Assembly: GCA_934343915.1 (NCBI GenBank)
Contig: CAKRIL010000047.1
Location: 1-22,397 of the forward strand
DNA length: 22,397 bases
From: an uncultured Lachnospiraceae bacterium
GTDB lineage: Bacteria > Bacillota > Clostridia > Lachnospirales > Lachnospiraceae
Reading direction: 5' to 3'
Within the stretch, counting starts at the first letter, position 1. Each line of letters opens with the position of its first letter. Of this stretch, positions 6,497 to 14,531 are shown one piece after another. The notes beneath the pieces are model-generated. The model saw only the letters and a program-made list of their open reading frames with translations, was not told the origin of the DNA and did no database searches. Both the position numbers and the translations under genes were made by a program.

Positions 6497-8052
6497 AAAT
6501 CGCTGTATACCTTCAATGCACCCTCCGTCTCATGTGCGAGAACCTTCTTTGCAAGCACCTTACCGAGCTGTACGCCCTCCTGGTCGAAGCTGTTCACATT
6601 CCATAAGAAGCCCTGGAACATAATCTTGTTCTCATAGTGTGCAAGAAGTGCTCCGAGTGTCTGAGGATTAAGCTGCTCTCCGATTATGATGCTTGAAGGA
6701 CGGTTACCCTCGAAGTTCTTGTTGCGGTTGTCGTCGCTCTTGCCGCAGGCAAATGCAACTATCTGTGCTGCCACGTTGGCACAGAGCTTCTGCTGGCTTG
6801 TGCTGTCCTGAATAACTACATCCGTTCCAATCTGGCTGTTCTTAAATCCGATGAACTGAAGAGGTACAATATCGGTTCCCTGATGAAGAAGCTGATAGAA
6901 GGAATGCTGTCCGTTGGTTCCCGGCTCACCGAAGATAACAGGTCCGGTCACATAATCGACAGGTTCACCGAAGCGGTTCACAGACTTGCCGTTGGACTCC
7001 ATATCAAGCTGCTGTAAATGTGCAGGGAAACGGCTGAGTGCCTGTGAGTACGGAAGCACAGCTGTGCTTGGATAGCCGAGCACATTGCGCTCATATACTC
7101 CGATAAGCGCATCAAGCATCTCAGGGTTTTTAAGTATATCCTCGTTCTTAGAGAGCTCGTCCTCAGCGGCAGCTCCCTCGAGGAACTGTGCGAATACCTC
7201 AGGTCCGAAAGCGAGTGACAATACAGCTCCGCCTACCGCAGATGTCGAAGAGAAACGTCCTCCGATATAATCATCCATGAAAAACGCTGCAAGATAATCG
7301 TCGCTCTTGGCAAGAGGTGAAGTCTCACTTGTTACTGCTATCATGTGCTTGGAGGCATCAAGCCCTGCCTTCTTTAACGCATCCTTTACAAAAGACTCGT
7401 TCGTGAGTGTCTCAAGTGTTGTTCCCGACTTAGACACGAGAACGAATATAGAATGAGCAACATCCGTGGAGGCTAGCACTGCTGCCGCATCGTCAGGATC
7501 AACATTGCTTATGAATTTAGCCTCCATCTTGAAGGTTCCGTTCTTCTTAGCCCAGTTCTCAAGTGCAAGGTACATTGCGCGAGGGCCAAGGTCACTTCCG
7601 CCTATACCTATCTGTACAACGGTTGTGAACTTCTCACCTGCGGCATTTGTAATCTCTCCGTTGTGAACCTTATTGGCAAAATCTGCGATTCTGTTCTGCT
7701 GCTCAACATAGAAGCTTCTCTTGTCAACTCCGTCAGCCTCAACCGCTGCACCAAGCTGACCTCTTGTCATGTGGTGAAGAACAAGACGCTTCTCACCCGT
7801 ATTTACAACCTCTCCCTCGTAGAGAGTCTTGAACTTCTCTGAAAGCTGTGCTTCCTTTGCGAGCTTTGCAAGAACATCGAGAACTTTGTCATCAACCTGC
7901 TTCGCAGCATAATTATATGTAAGTCCCTCAGCCATAGGTACACTGTATGCCTTCACACGGTCAGCACTCATCACATCGGCAAGCTTGACCTCATTTACCT
8001 CTGACAACTCCCCGTATGCCTTAAGTGTATCCAGATTCTTCCAGTTAATCAT
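6484..8052 (-). CDS. pgi: Glucose-6-phosphate isomerase (522 aa)
   Basis: Interconverts glucose 6-phosphate and fructose 6-phosphate in glycolysis and gluconeogenesis, in the cytoplasm. The two SIS subdomains are evident: QIGIGGSDLGPRAM (147-160), SKSGTTLETLTNE (207-219, phosphate-binding) and DYIGGRFSSTSAVGG (261-275). Catalytic residues align with the PGI family: E352 in MESNGK, H390 in YQLLHQGT and K498 in GVQLGK. Length agrees with the long bacterial/eukaryotic-like PGI form. AAGGAGG lies 6-7 nt before the ATG. A strong promoter at 8113-8141 drives it alone. Lysine is almost always AAG and glutamate mostly GAG in the stretch I translated by eye, consistent with a well-expressed native gene. 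Confidence 0.96.
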   Translation of the reverse strand: MINWKNLDTLKAYGELSEVNEVKLADVMSADRVKAYSVPMAEGLTYNYAAKQVDDKVLDVLAKLAKEAQLSEKFKTLYEGEVVNTGEKRLVLHHMTRGQLGAAVEADGVDKRSFYVEQQNRIADFANKVHNGEITNAAGEKFTTVVQIGIGGSDLGPRAMYLALENWAKKNGTFKMEAKFISNVDPDDAAAVLASTDVAHSIFVLVSKSGTTLETLTNESFVKDALKKAGLDASKHMIAVTSETSPLAKSDDYLAAFFMDDYIGGRFSSTSAVGGAVLSLAFGPEVFAQFLEGAAAEDELSKNEDILKNPEMLDALIGVYERNVLGYPSTAVLPYSQALSRFPAHLQQLDMESNGKSVNRFGEPVDYVTGPVIFGEPGTNGQHSFYQLLHQGTDIVPLQFIGFKNSQIGTDVVIQDSTSQQKLCANVAAQIVAFACGKSDDNRNKNFEGNRPSSIIIGEQLNPQTLGALLAHYENKIMFQGFLWNVNSFDQEGVQLGKVLAKKVLAHETEGALKVYSDLLNI

Positions 8053-8112
8053 AAAAAAGCCTCCTTCAAGTCCATTAGAATATAATTTGTTAATTATTAA
8101 ACAATCATCAAA

Positions 8113-8141
8113 ATTATACTATCAAACTCTCATTTATTCAA
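8113..8141 (-). promoter_or_regulatory. Sigma-A type promoter of pgi
   Basis: On the minus strand TTGAAT (8141-8136), a 17-bp spacer and a consensus TATAAT (8118-8113) lie about 60 bp before the pgi start. The -35 box overlaps the last codons of the diguanylate cyclase gene. Confidence 0.75.
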
Positions 8142-9760
8142 TAGTCTATTTCTTTTCCTGACAAATCTCCTACACATATACCGTTTCTTTTTTTTCTCTT
8201 TACATTATAAAGCATAATATCCGCAGAATAAAGATAGTCCCTGTCCTTGCTGTCCTCCTCCGGAATGCCGTGGCAGATTCCCTGTGATATAGTCACTCCG
8301 ACATCCACACCGGAACCTTTATATACACTCCCCAGCTCCTGCGCCCTTCTTTTGAGAAACTCTGCTGTTCTTACAACCTCCTCAACAGACATTCCGACAT
8401 ATATTACAACAAACTCATCACCACCATATCTTGCTGCAAATATACTGTCATTCTGTATATCAGAAAGAATTCCTGCGACAGCCTTGATGCATTCATCACC
8501 TGCCTGATGTCCATATGTATCATTGTACTGCTTGAAATAGTCAATGTCCAGTACCTCATACGCAAGCGGGATCCGCTCTTTCTTACACTTTGCAAGTGAC
8601 GACTGTGCATATTGTAGCAATCTGTACCTGTTGGCAATTCCGGTAAGCTGGTCTGTCTCAGACCTTTCAAGCAGCTTGAGCTTTTCTGCCTCAAGCACCC
8701 TCTGCTTATCCTTCATTTTATCCACTGATTTTCTGACATGCAGTATACTTGCTATCATTTTCTGCTTGTCCTTTTCTAACTTCTCACTCAGATCAAAGAA
8801 ACTTATTAATGCACCGTCACAAGCTTCCTTATCACCGTTTTTCATGTACAGCTTTATCTTAAGTGTAAGAAATTTACGCTTGAGATTATTAATCTGTGTC
8901 TTTTTTATCGGCTCATCAAGCCTCTCTATTATTTCCTGCAGCACGTCAAGCCTGTCAATTTCTATCATTAAATTACAGAAATCATATATATCATCAAATA
9001 TATCCATTATGAGGACGTTTCCCGAAAGCCTTCTTTTTACATCATCGATGATTTTATCCCTGCTCTCATAATCCCCGCATATATGATGGAACCTTACCTC
9101 AAGACATTCTACATAAATATAATCCATATTACTAAATGATGCTTGACATTCATCTTTAAGTTTACCTATATATTCCTTTGCCTTATCAAGTTCGTCAGCA
9201 AGGAGATGGCAGGTCGCAAGATTGGTGTATATCATTGTCAACGACTCATTTCTGCGCTTTTCTGCAGGAGTCCTTACATATTCATTATATGCCTTTAAGA
9301 AGTATTCCTCCGCTTCCTTATAAACTCCCACATCTAAATACAAATACCCGAGATTCAACTCTATGCTGCTATGCACAGACTTGACATCATGCTCCTCACA
9401 GATATAAAGCCCGGACATATAATATTCCATGGCAGCAACCGTGTTCCCACGGCTGACCGAAGTTATTCCCATAACATTGTATACTCTGGCAGCGAGATAC
9501 CACTGACCTGAATTGCCAAGATATCTTAATGCGTTCAACATGCTGCCAAACATTTCATCAATTGAATTGGTAAGATATTCTACCTCACCTATATAAAAAT
9601 ATGCAAATCCAAGCGCATCCTCATCACTGGTTTCATCTGCAAGTTCAATTATTTTATGGCAATACTCCAGCACCCTGTCATTGTCATTTCTTCTGTTTTC
9701 CAATACGATTTTCTTATAGCTTTCTATCTTTTCTCTTCTCTTTACTGCATCCGCTTGCAT
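8138..9760 (-). CDS. TPR-GGDEF diguanylate cyclase (540 aa)
   Basis: Cytoplasmic protein with a long helical repeat region (about 10-330, TPR-like: repeated patterns such as GFAYFYIGEVEY, ELNLGYLYLDVG with KEAEEYFLKA, and YTNLATCHLLADE with KAKEYI), a coiled-coil linker (about 322-366) and a C-terminal GGDEF domain (about 367-535). The cyclase domain has DQLTGIANR (370-378), the metal Asp in LDIDYFK, YNDTYGH and an intact signature GGDEF at 446-450, so c-di-GMP synthesis is expected. The RxxD inhibitory site normally five residues before GGDEF is absent (NDSI at 437-440), so product feedback is probably weak. There is no receiver, PAS or membrane segment; control may come through a TPR partner protein. 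AAGGAG is 13 nt before the ATG, rather far, so translation may be modest. Confidence 0.9.
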   Translation of the reverse strand: MQADAVKRREKIESYKKIVLENRRNDNDRVLEYCHKIIELADETSDEDALGFAYFYIGEVEYLTNSIDEMFGSMLNALRYLGNSGQWYLAARVYNVMGITSVSRGNTVAAMEYYMSGLYICEEHDVKSVHSSIELNLGYLYLDVGVYKEAEEYFLKAYNEYVRTPAEKRRNESLTMIYTNLATCHLLADELDKAKEYIGKLKDECQASFSNMDYIYVECLEVRFHHICGDYESRDKIIDDVKRRLSGNVLIMDIFDDIYDFCNLMIEIDRLDVLQEIIERLDEPIKKTQINNLKRKFLTLKIKLYMKNGDKEACDGALISFFDLSEKLEKDKQKMIASILHVRKSVDKMKDKQRVLEAEKLKLLERSETDQLTGIANRYRLLQYAQSSLAKCKKERIPLAYEVLDIDYFKQYNDTYGHQAGDECIKAVAGILSDIQNDSIFAARYGGDEFVVIYVGMSVEEVVRTAEFLKRRAQELGSVYKGSGVDVGVTISQGICHGIPEEDSKDRDYLYSADIMLYNVKRKKRNGICVGDLSGKEIDY

Positions 9761-9812
9761 AATGTCCGGGCTTCTCCTTCTTCATTTGAACAATATAACC
9801 TTATCACTATAT

Positions 9813-9818
9813 ATTATA
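9813..9818 (-). promoter_or_regulatory. Candidate -10 box for the GGDEF gene
   Basis: A consensus TATAAT on the minus strand lies about 53 bp before the GGDEF start. I do not see a convincing -35 hexamer at 16-18 bp, so this is a weak call. Confidence 0.3.
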
Positions 9819-9861
9819 ATCATTTTACGTTTTATTTCCATATGAAAATGTTATTTTACAT

Positions 9862-9897
9862 AAAAAAACGGATTCCGGAGTTATCTCCGGAATCCGT
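9862..9897 (-). terminator. Rho-independent terminator of trpB2
   Basis: A perfect 13-bp GC-rich stem pairs ACGGATTCCGGAG (9868-9880) with CTCCGGAATCCGT (9885-9897) around a TTAT loop. On the minus strand it is followed by seven Ts (9868-9862). It lies 15 bp past the stop codon. Confidence 0.95.
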
Positions 9898-9911
9898 CTA
9901 TATAACATGTA

Positions 9912-11291
9912 TTACTTATCAACATCGGGAAGGCCATCAAATCCTCTCTGAAGATCCTCTTCCGTAGGTATGTAATCCGTCATCACACCATCATTGAACT
10001 TCTGATAAGCTACCATATCAAAGTAACCTGTTCCCGTAAGACCAAAGAGAATTGTCTTCTCCTCCCCTGTCTCTTTACACTTTAACGCCTCATCCATTGC
10101 AACCTTAATCGCATGACTGCTCTCAGGAGCCGGAAGAATTCCCTCCGTCCTTGCAAACTGTGTTGCCGCCTCAAACACACTTGTCTGCTCAACTGCCACA
10201 GCTTCCATAAGTCCCTGATGATACAGCTCAGACACGACAGGACTCATTCCATGATAACGAAGTCCTCCTGCATGATTAGCCGATGGAATAAAATTGCTTC
10301 CGAGAGTATACATCTTAGCAAGCGGGCATACCATTCCCGTGTCACAGAAATCATAAGCGAACTTACCTCGCGTAAGGCTCGGACAGCTTGCAGGCTCAAC
10401 CGCTATAAAACGATAATCCTTCTCTCCACGAAGCTTCTCTCCCATGAACGGCGAAATAAGCCCTCCAAGATTTGAGCCTCCTCCGGCACAGCCGATAATA
10501 ATATCAGGAGTCACATTGTACTTATCAAGTGCAGCCTTCGCCTCAAGACCTATCACTGACTGGTGGAGAAGAACCTGATTGAGTACACTTCCGAGAACAT
10601 ATCTGTAACCCTCAGTGTGGGTTGCCGTCTCAACAGCCTCAGATATTGCACATCCGAGACTTCCTGTTGTTCCCGGGTGTGCGGCAAGAATCTTACGTCC
10701 GACCTCAGTGGTTTCCGAAGGTGACGGTGTCACACTCGCACCATAGGTTCTCATCACCTCACGTCTGAACGGCTTCTGCTCATAAGAAACCTTAACCATG
10801 TATACCTTACAGTCAAGTCCGAGATAAGCACACGCCATCGAAAGTGCAGTTCCCCACTGTCCTGCTCCCGTCTCCGTCGTGACGCCATTAAGTCCCTGCT
10901 TCTTGGCATAATATGCCTGAGCTATGGCAGAATTAAGCTTATGGCTTCCGCTTGTGTTATTTCCCTCGAACTTGTAATATATCTTAGCCGGAGTGCCGAG
11001 AGCCTTTTCAAGACAATAAGCTCTCACAAGAGGTGCAGGTCTGTACATCTTATAGAAGTCCAGAATCTCCTGCGGTATATCAATATACGCATCATCATTA
11101 TCAAGCTCCTGCTTAATGAGCTCATCACAAAAAACAGGTCTTAAATCTTCGTAACCCATCGGCTCCAATGTCGCCGGATTGAGAAGCGGTGCCGGCTTAA
11201 TCTTCATATCTGCACGAACATTATACCACTGCTTAGGCATCTCGCTCTCTTCTAAATAAATCTTATAAGGAATATTTTTTTCTTCACCCAT
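9912..11291 (-). CDS. trpB: Tryptophan synthase beta-like protein, TrpB2 type (459 aa)
   Basis: PLP enzyme that makes tryptophan from indole and serine. The long N-terminal extension (MPKQWYNVRADM..., MGYEDLRPVFCDELIKQELD) marks the TrpB2 subfamily rather than the TrpA-partnered TrpB1 of about 400 aa. The PLP lysine is K118 in SGSHKLNSA, the catalytic glutamate is E140 in ETGAGQWG, and the glycine-rich phosphate loop GCAGGGSNLGG follows. TrpB2 proteins are often encoded away from trp operons, as here, and are thought to act in indole salvage or without TrpA. I place the start at the ATG ending at 11291 with AGGTG 7 nt upstream; a GTG twelve codons earlier overlaps the -10 box and lacks a ribosome site. 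It has its own promoter and terminator. Confidence 0.9.
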   Translation of the reverse strand: MGEEKNIPYKIYLEESEMPKQWYNVRADMKIKPAPLLNPATLEPMGYEDLRPVFCDELIKQELDNDDAYIDIPQEILDFYKMYRPAPLVRAYCLEKALGTPAKIYYKFEGNNTSGSHKLNSAIAQAYYAKKQGLNGVTTETGAGQWGTALSMACAYLGLDCKVYMVKVSYEQKPFRREVMRTYGASVTPSPSETTEVGRKILAAHPGTTGSLGCAISEAVETATHTEGYRYVLGSVLNQVLLHQSVIGLEAKAALDKYNVTPDIIIGCAGGGSNLGGLISPFMGEKLRGEKDYRFIAVEPASCPSLTRGKFAYDFCDTGMVCPLAKMYTLGSNFIPSANHAGGLRYHGMSPVVSELYHQGLMEAVAVEQTSVFEAATQFARTEGILPAPESSHAIKVAMDEALKCKETGEEKTILFGLTGTGYFDMVAYQKFNDGVMTDYIPTEEDLQRGFDGLPDVDK

Positions 11292-11325
11292 ACTACACAC
11301 CTGTACCTTTCCAAAGCTTTTTAAC

Positions 11326-11354
11326 ACAATAACACGTTAAAGTGTGTTTGTCAA
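11326..11354 (-). promoter_or_regulatory. Promoter of trpB2 with dyad in the spacer
   Basis: On the minus strand a consensus TTGACA (11354-11349), 17 bp and TATTGT (11331-11326) lie about 35 bp before the start. The spacer is framed by AACAC (11331-11335) and GTGTT (11344-11348), an inverted repeat placed where a repressor would block polymerase. No regulator is visible beside it. Confidence 0.65.
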
Positions 11355-11388
11355 GACAGCATGAGAACCTCGCTCATCGAAACATGAT

Positions 11389-13539
11389 TTATATATGTTT
11401 TCCTCTCTGTATCATAATCTTTTTAATCGTCTGCATCATCTTGTCAATCTCTATCGGCTTCGTGATATGCCCGTTCATTCCGGCCTGAAATGCCGTTTTT
11501 TTATCTTCCTCAAACGCATTCGCCGTCATGGCTATTATAGGAATGCCTGCCTTTGCTGAATCAGCCATCGCCCTTATACGCCTGGCAGCCTCATACCCAT
11601 TCATATTAGGCATCTGTATATCCATAAGCACCATGCTGTAATATTGAGGCTCCGCTCTGTCAAGCATCGACACACATTCTACGCCGTCCTTTGCCCTGTC
11701 GACATCAAAACCGTAAAATTTAAGAATCTCTACGGTTATCTGTGCATTCATATCATTGTCTTCTGCCAGCAGAATTCTCCTGCCTGCAGTTACACTGCTC
11801 TCAATATCCAGGTTGTCCGTCTGCTCAACCATCGGCGCCGCATCTGCAAGCTTATGCTCAAGGTACAGAGTGAACTTACTGCCTTGTCCGAGCGCACTCT
11901 CAACCTCTATTCTTCCATCCATAAGTTCAGCAAGCTGCTCTGCTATTGCCATACCAAGCCCCGTTCCGGGCTGTCTGCTCTCCGTTGACGTTCTCTCCCT
12001 CTCAAACTCCTCAAATATGTGCGACATGAACTCTTCCGACATTCCGATTCCTGTGTCCTCAACCTGCGTCACATACTGCCCATAGCCTTCTCTCTCACAA
12101 GGATGTTCTTCAACGCTGAAGGCTACGCTTCCACCTGAGGTTGTGTATTTGTAAGCATTGCTTAAAAGATTGAATATTATCTGCTTTACTTTCAATATAT
12201 CACAGCTCACATAATGATGTTCAATCCTGACATCCAGCGAAAACTTAAGTTCCTTGTTAATCATCTGATTTTCAAAGACGTTATATATCTCTCTGCATTG
12301 GTCATCTATGCATATAACAGACTCCTCAAGCTTCACCTTGCCGCTCTCGATTTTTGCAATATCAAGCACATTGTTGAGTATCTCAAGCAGATACCGGCTC
12401 GAATCATCTATCTTGTCAAGATAGTCAATTGCCTTCTCCCTGTTTCCAAGCTGTTCACGAAGAAGCTTCGTAAACCCGATTATGGCATTCATGGGAGTTC
12501 TGATATCATGACTCATATTTGATAAAAAAGTACTTTTTGCCGCTGCCGCACGTTCCGCCTGCTCAAGAGCATTCTGCAATTCTATCTGACGTTGTTTTTC
12601 CATATAATAATTCTTTCGCGCCACATTGCTGTGAACACCCCACATAAGCGCACATATAATAACGTAAACAAGCACAACTGCCGCTTCTATAACTATATAC
12701 AGCTTGTATACCTGAAATACAGGGAACAATGTATGTATCGTATAGCTCTTATATCTTGCCTCGCTTATGTACCAGCTTCTCCCATCATATCTCACTCTGC
12801 TCAGACTGTCAGTTATACTTTTTCCGTCAGAGCAAAGCTTCTTCCATTGTTTTGCATCAAGCCTGCAGGCATCCGAATTGTTGGCTGCAACCACATTGTC
12901 ACCCTCCGATATTACAATAAGTCCTCCGCTTGCAATCTGTGTATTCTCAAATATACTGTCAATCGTGATATCATTAACTCCATCCATTACAGTATCCTGC
13001 AAGGTATAAGCTATCACGGCACCCGGTGCATCCTTGCGTGCTGCAACAGCAATGTCATATTGTTCGTCACCGGCAGATGCCCTCGTCATATATACCTTCT
13101 TATCACATTCAATTACCTCCGCAACACTTTCTCTCTGTATCAGGCTGTCCCACTCAATATCCGGTTCATCACACACTACTGTCTGCATAACCGTATCCAT
13201 GTGTTCATCAAGAACTATAATTCCTGCCAAATGCTGTTCATATGCATACGCACCGATACTCTGAGCATAAAAATCTTTCTCATGTTCCAGATTATGTATT
13301 GCAGCCAATGTCTTATCAAGCAGACGCACAAGGCTCTTAGTCATATCATTTGCACGGTAATTGTCATAAGTCTCAAGCTTTTCCTTCGCATATTCAACAG
13401 TCTGTTCTTTCAGCTTAGCCGTTGTCTTAAGCCCATAATGCACTGACAACAGTTGTATTGCCACCATACACAGAATTAAAATTATCGCTGCCAGCCTTAC
13501 AACTCTCCGTGTCCCGGATTTTTCCCCCATATTATCCAC
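11389..13539 (-). CDS. Membrane hybrid sensor histidine kinase, HisKA-HATPase-REC (716 aa)
   Basis: Membrane sensor kinase of a two-component phosphorelay. Order of parts: transmembrane helix 1 (about 14-33), an extracytoplasmic sensing region of about 240 residues that looks Cache-like, transmembrane helix 2 (about 278-301), a short coiled coil, HisKA with H344 in NMSHDIRTPMNAIIGF, HATPase_c with N-box QIIFNLLSNAYKY, G1 VEDTGIGM and G2 GTGLGMAIAEQL, then one receiver (about 587-712) with phospho-acceptor D640 in VLMDIQMPNMNGYEA and the conserved T and K in MTANA and TKP. The GTG start is chosen because GGAGG sits 7 nt before it; the base G13539 is shared with the upstream TAG stop, a sign of translational coupling to the solute-binding lipoprotein. 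No Hpt or DNA-binding regulator is adjacent, so the next phosphotransfer step is elsewhere or uses the Hpt protein at 16098-16448. Confidence 0.92.
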   Translation of the reverse strand: MDNMGEKSGTRRVVRLAAIILILCMVAIQLLSVHYGLKTTAKLKEQTVEYAKEKLETYDNYRANDMTKSLVRLLDKTLAAIHNLEHEKDFYAQSIGAYAYEQHLAGIIVLDEHMDTVMQTVVCDEPDIEWDSLIQRESVAEVIECDKKVYMTRASAGDEQYDIAVAARKDAPGAVIAYTLQDTVMDGVNDITIDSIFENTQIASGGLIVISEGDNVVAANNSDACRLDAKQWKKLCSDGKSITDSLSRVRYDGRSWYISEARYKSYTIHTLFPVFQVYKLYIVIEAAVVLVYVIICALMWGVHSNVARKNYYMEKQRQIELQNALEQAERAAAAKSTFLSNMSHDIRTPMNAIIGFTKLLREQLGNREKAIDYLDKIDDSSRYLLEILNNVLDIAKIESGKVKLEESVICIDDQCREIYNVFENQMINKELKFSLDVRIEHHYVSCDILKVKQIIFNLLSNAYKYTTSGGSVAFSVEEHPCEREGYGQYVTQVEDTGIGMSEEFMSHIFEEFERERTSTESRQPGTGLGMAIAEQLAELMDGRIEVESALGQGSKFTLYLEHKLADAAPMVEQTDNLDIESSVTAGRRILLAEDNDMNAQITVEILKFYGFDVDRAKDGVECVSMLDRAEPQYYSMVLMDIQMPNMNGYEAARRIRAMADSAKAGIPIIAMTANAFEEDKKTAFQAGMNGHITKPIEIDKMMQTIKKIMIQRGKHI

Positions 13540-14357
13540 TAGTTCTCCTCCCTCCCAAGAGCTTTGTCCACATCCAATCCGTATTTCTCAACAATTCGTG
13601 CCGTTGTCCCGTCAGTCATCATATCATTAAGAACTTTTCCAAGCTCCGACACGAACTCAGAATCATATCCATTGTCAAACGCTGCTCCAAGACCTGAAAC
13701 CAGAAGGCTGCCATCCAATAACCTATACTCATCCGGTGCCGTCTCGATAAATGTCCTAAGTGCACTCTCATGCCCGCAGATTGCATCCACATAATTTTTT
13801 CTAAGTGCTGCAAACACTTCGTCCATGCTTGAAAAACAGTACACAAACTTAACCTCCGGCACGTTACTGTCTGTCGAATGCAGAAAATACTCCTCAGCCT
13901 TTGATGTCTCCTGAACCGCAACCATCTTCCCCACAAGGTCATTTAATTCTGTTATAACGCTGTCCATCCGGACTACAGCCATCTGTCTGCTGTATAGATA
14001 TGGTCCTGCCCACTGATACTCTTCCTCTCTTCCATTCATACTGAAGCATCCCCAAAGGCAGTCTATCTCTCCATCAGTCAGGTAATCCTTCTTATTCTCC
14101 CATACAATCACTTTAAACTCCGGCGCATACCCCATCCTCTTAAGCGCTTCTGTGGCAATCTCAACATCTATACCCTCAAACTCACCATATTCATTCCTGT
14201 ACAGATATGGCTCATATATATCACTGCCTATTACAATTTTGGGAGCAGCATCTTCAATATCCGTGTTGTCCTTGACTTTCATGCAGCCCGAGATACACAT
14301 AACGGCATAAAATAACATCGAAAAAAATATATTTTTTTTAAAATGTGCCTTCTTCAT
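13539..14357 (-). CDS. Family-3 solute-binding lipoprotein, kinase-linked (272 aa)
   Basis: Signal peptide with a lipobox: basic MKKAHFKKN, hydrophobic core, then ISGC with C25 as the lipidated residue. The mature part is a type-II periplasmic-binding fold of the amino-acid family (SBP_bac_3): KIVIGSDIYEPYLYRNEYGEFEGIDVE-like opening split over residues 42-68, a middle LVGKMVAVQETSKAEEYF segment, and the closing LGKVLNDMMTDGTTARIVEKYG. In the family these bind polar amino acids or related small ligands outside the cell. No ABC permease or ATPase gene is nearby; instead its stop overlaps the start of a hybrid kinase, so it most likely presents ligand occupancy to that kinase. The start at 14357 is set by GGAGG 6 nt upstream; an in-frame TTG start eight codons earlier is unlikely. 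The ligand is unknown. Confidence 0.88.
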   Translation of the reverse strand: MKKAHFKKNIFFSMLFYAVMCISGCMKVKDNTDIEDAAPKIVIGSDIYEPYLYRNEYGEFEGIDVEIATEALKRMGYAPEFKVIVWENKKDYLTDGEIDCLWGCFSMNGREEEYQWAGPYLYSRQMAVVRMDSVITELNDLVGKMVAVQETSKAEEYFLHSTDSNVPEVKFVYCFSSMDEVFAALRKNYVDAICGHESALRTFIETAPDEYRLLDGSLLVSGLGAAFDNGYDSEFVSELGKVLNDMMTDGTTARIVEKYGLDVDKALGREEN

Positions 14358-14389
14358 CCTGCCCTCCTTCTTCCGCCTCAATATGTAAA

Positions 14390-14437
14390 GACCTATCAGC
14401 AGCCCAATTCATGCATGAATCAGCCTGTTGACAGGTC
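14390..14437. promoter_or_regulatory. Nested dyad in the leader of the solute-binding lipoprotein gene
   Basis: The outer arms GACCTATCA (14390-14398) and TGACAGGTC (14429-14437) differ at one position, and the centre holds a perfect 14-bp palindrome ATTCATGCATGAAT (14407-14420). It ends 33 bp before the start codon of the module-1 lipoprotein. No T-run follows, so an operator or a leader RNA fold is more likely than a terminator. Confidence 0.5.
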
Positions 14438-14531
14438 TGTCTAATTTGAACCCAATATCAATGATATCCGCAATCAGCTTCGCTGCCTGCTCATATAAAA
14501 TTGATTTTTCGCATCTCTTGTATTTTATAAA
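14409..14531 (-). other. Open frame directly after the hisS stop (40 codons)
   Basis: Immediately after the hisS TGA the same frame stays open for 40 codons up to a second TGA inside the nested dyad. The second half reads as a plausible amphipathic segment (YEQAAKLIADIIDIGFKLD at about residues 13-31). There is no start codon with a ribosome site, so it may be a degraded gene end, a former C-terminal extension of HisRS, or chance. I do not recognise the sequence. Confidence 0.25.

Noticed and set aside
8544..9071. 175-codon plus-strand open frame, Ser/Leu-rich
   Set aside because: Antisense to the GGDEF protein gene. The low-complexity composition is what the reverse of helical repeats gives.
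12592..13446. 284-codon plus-strand open frame
   Set aside because: It lies wholly antisense to the hybrid kinase gene, which has a full domain set. Its translation is Cys/His/Ile-rich with no family motif and no ribosome site.
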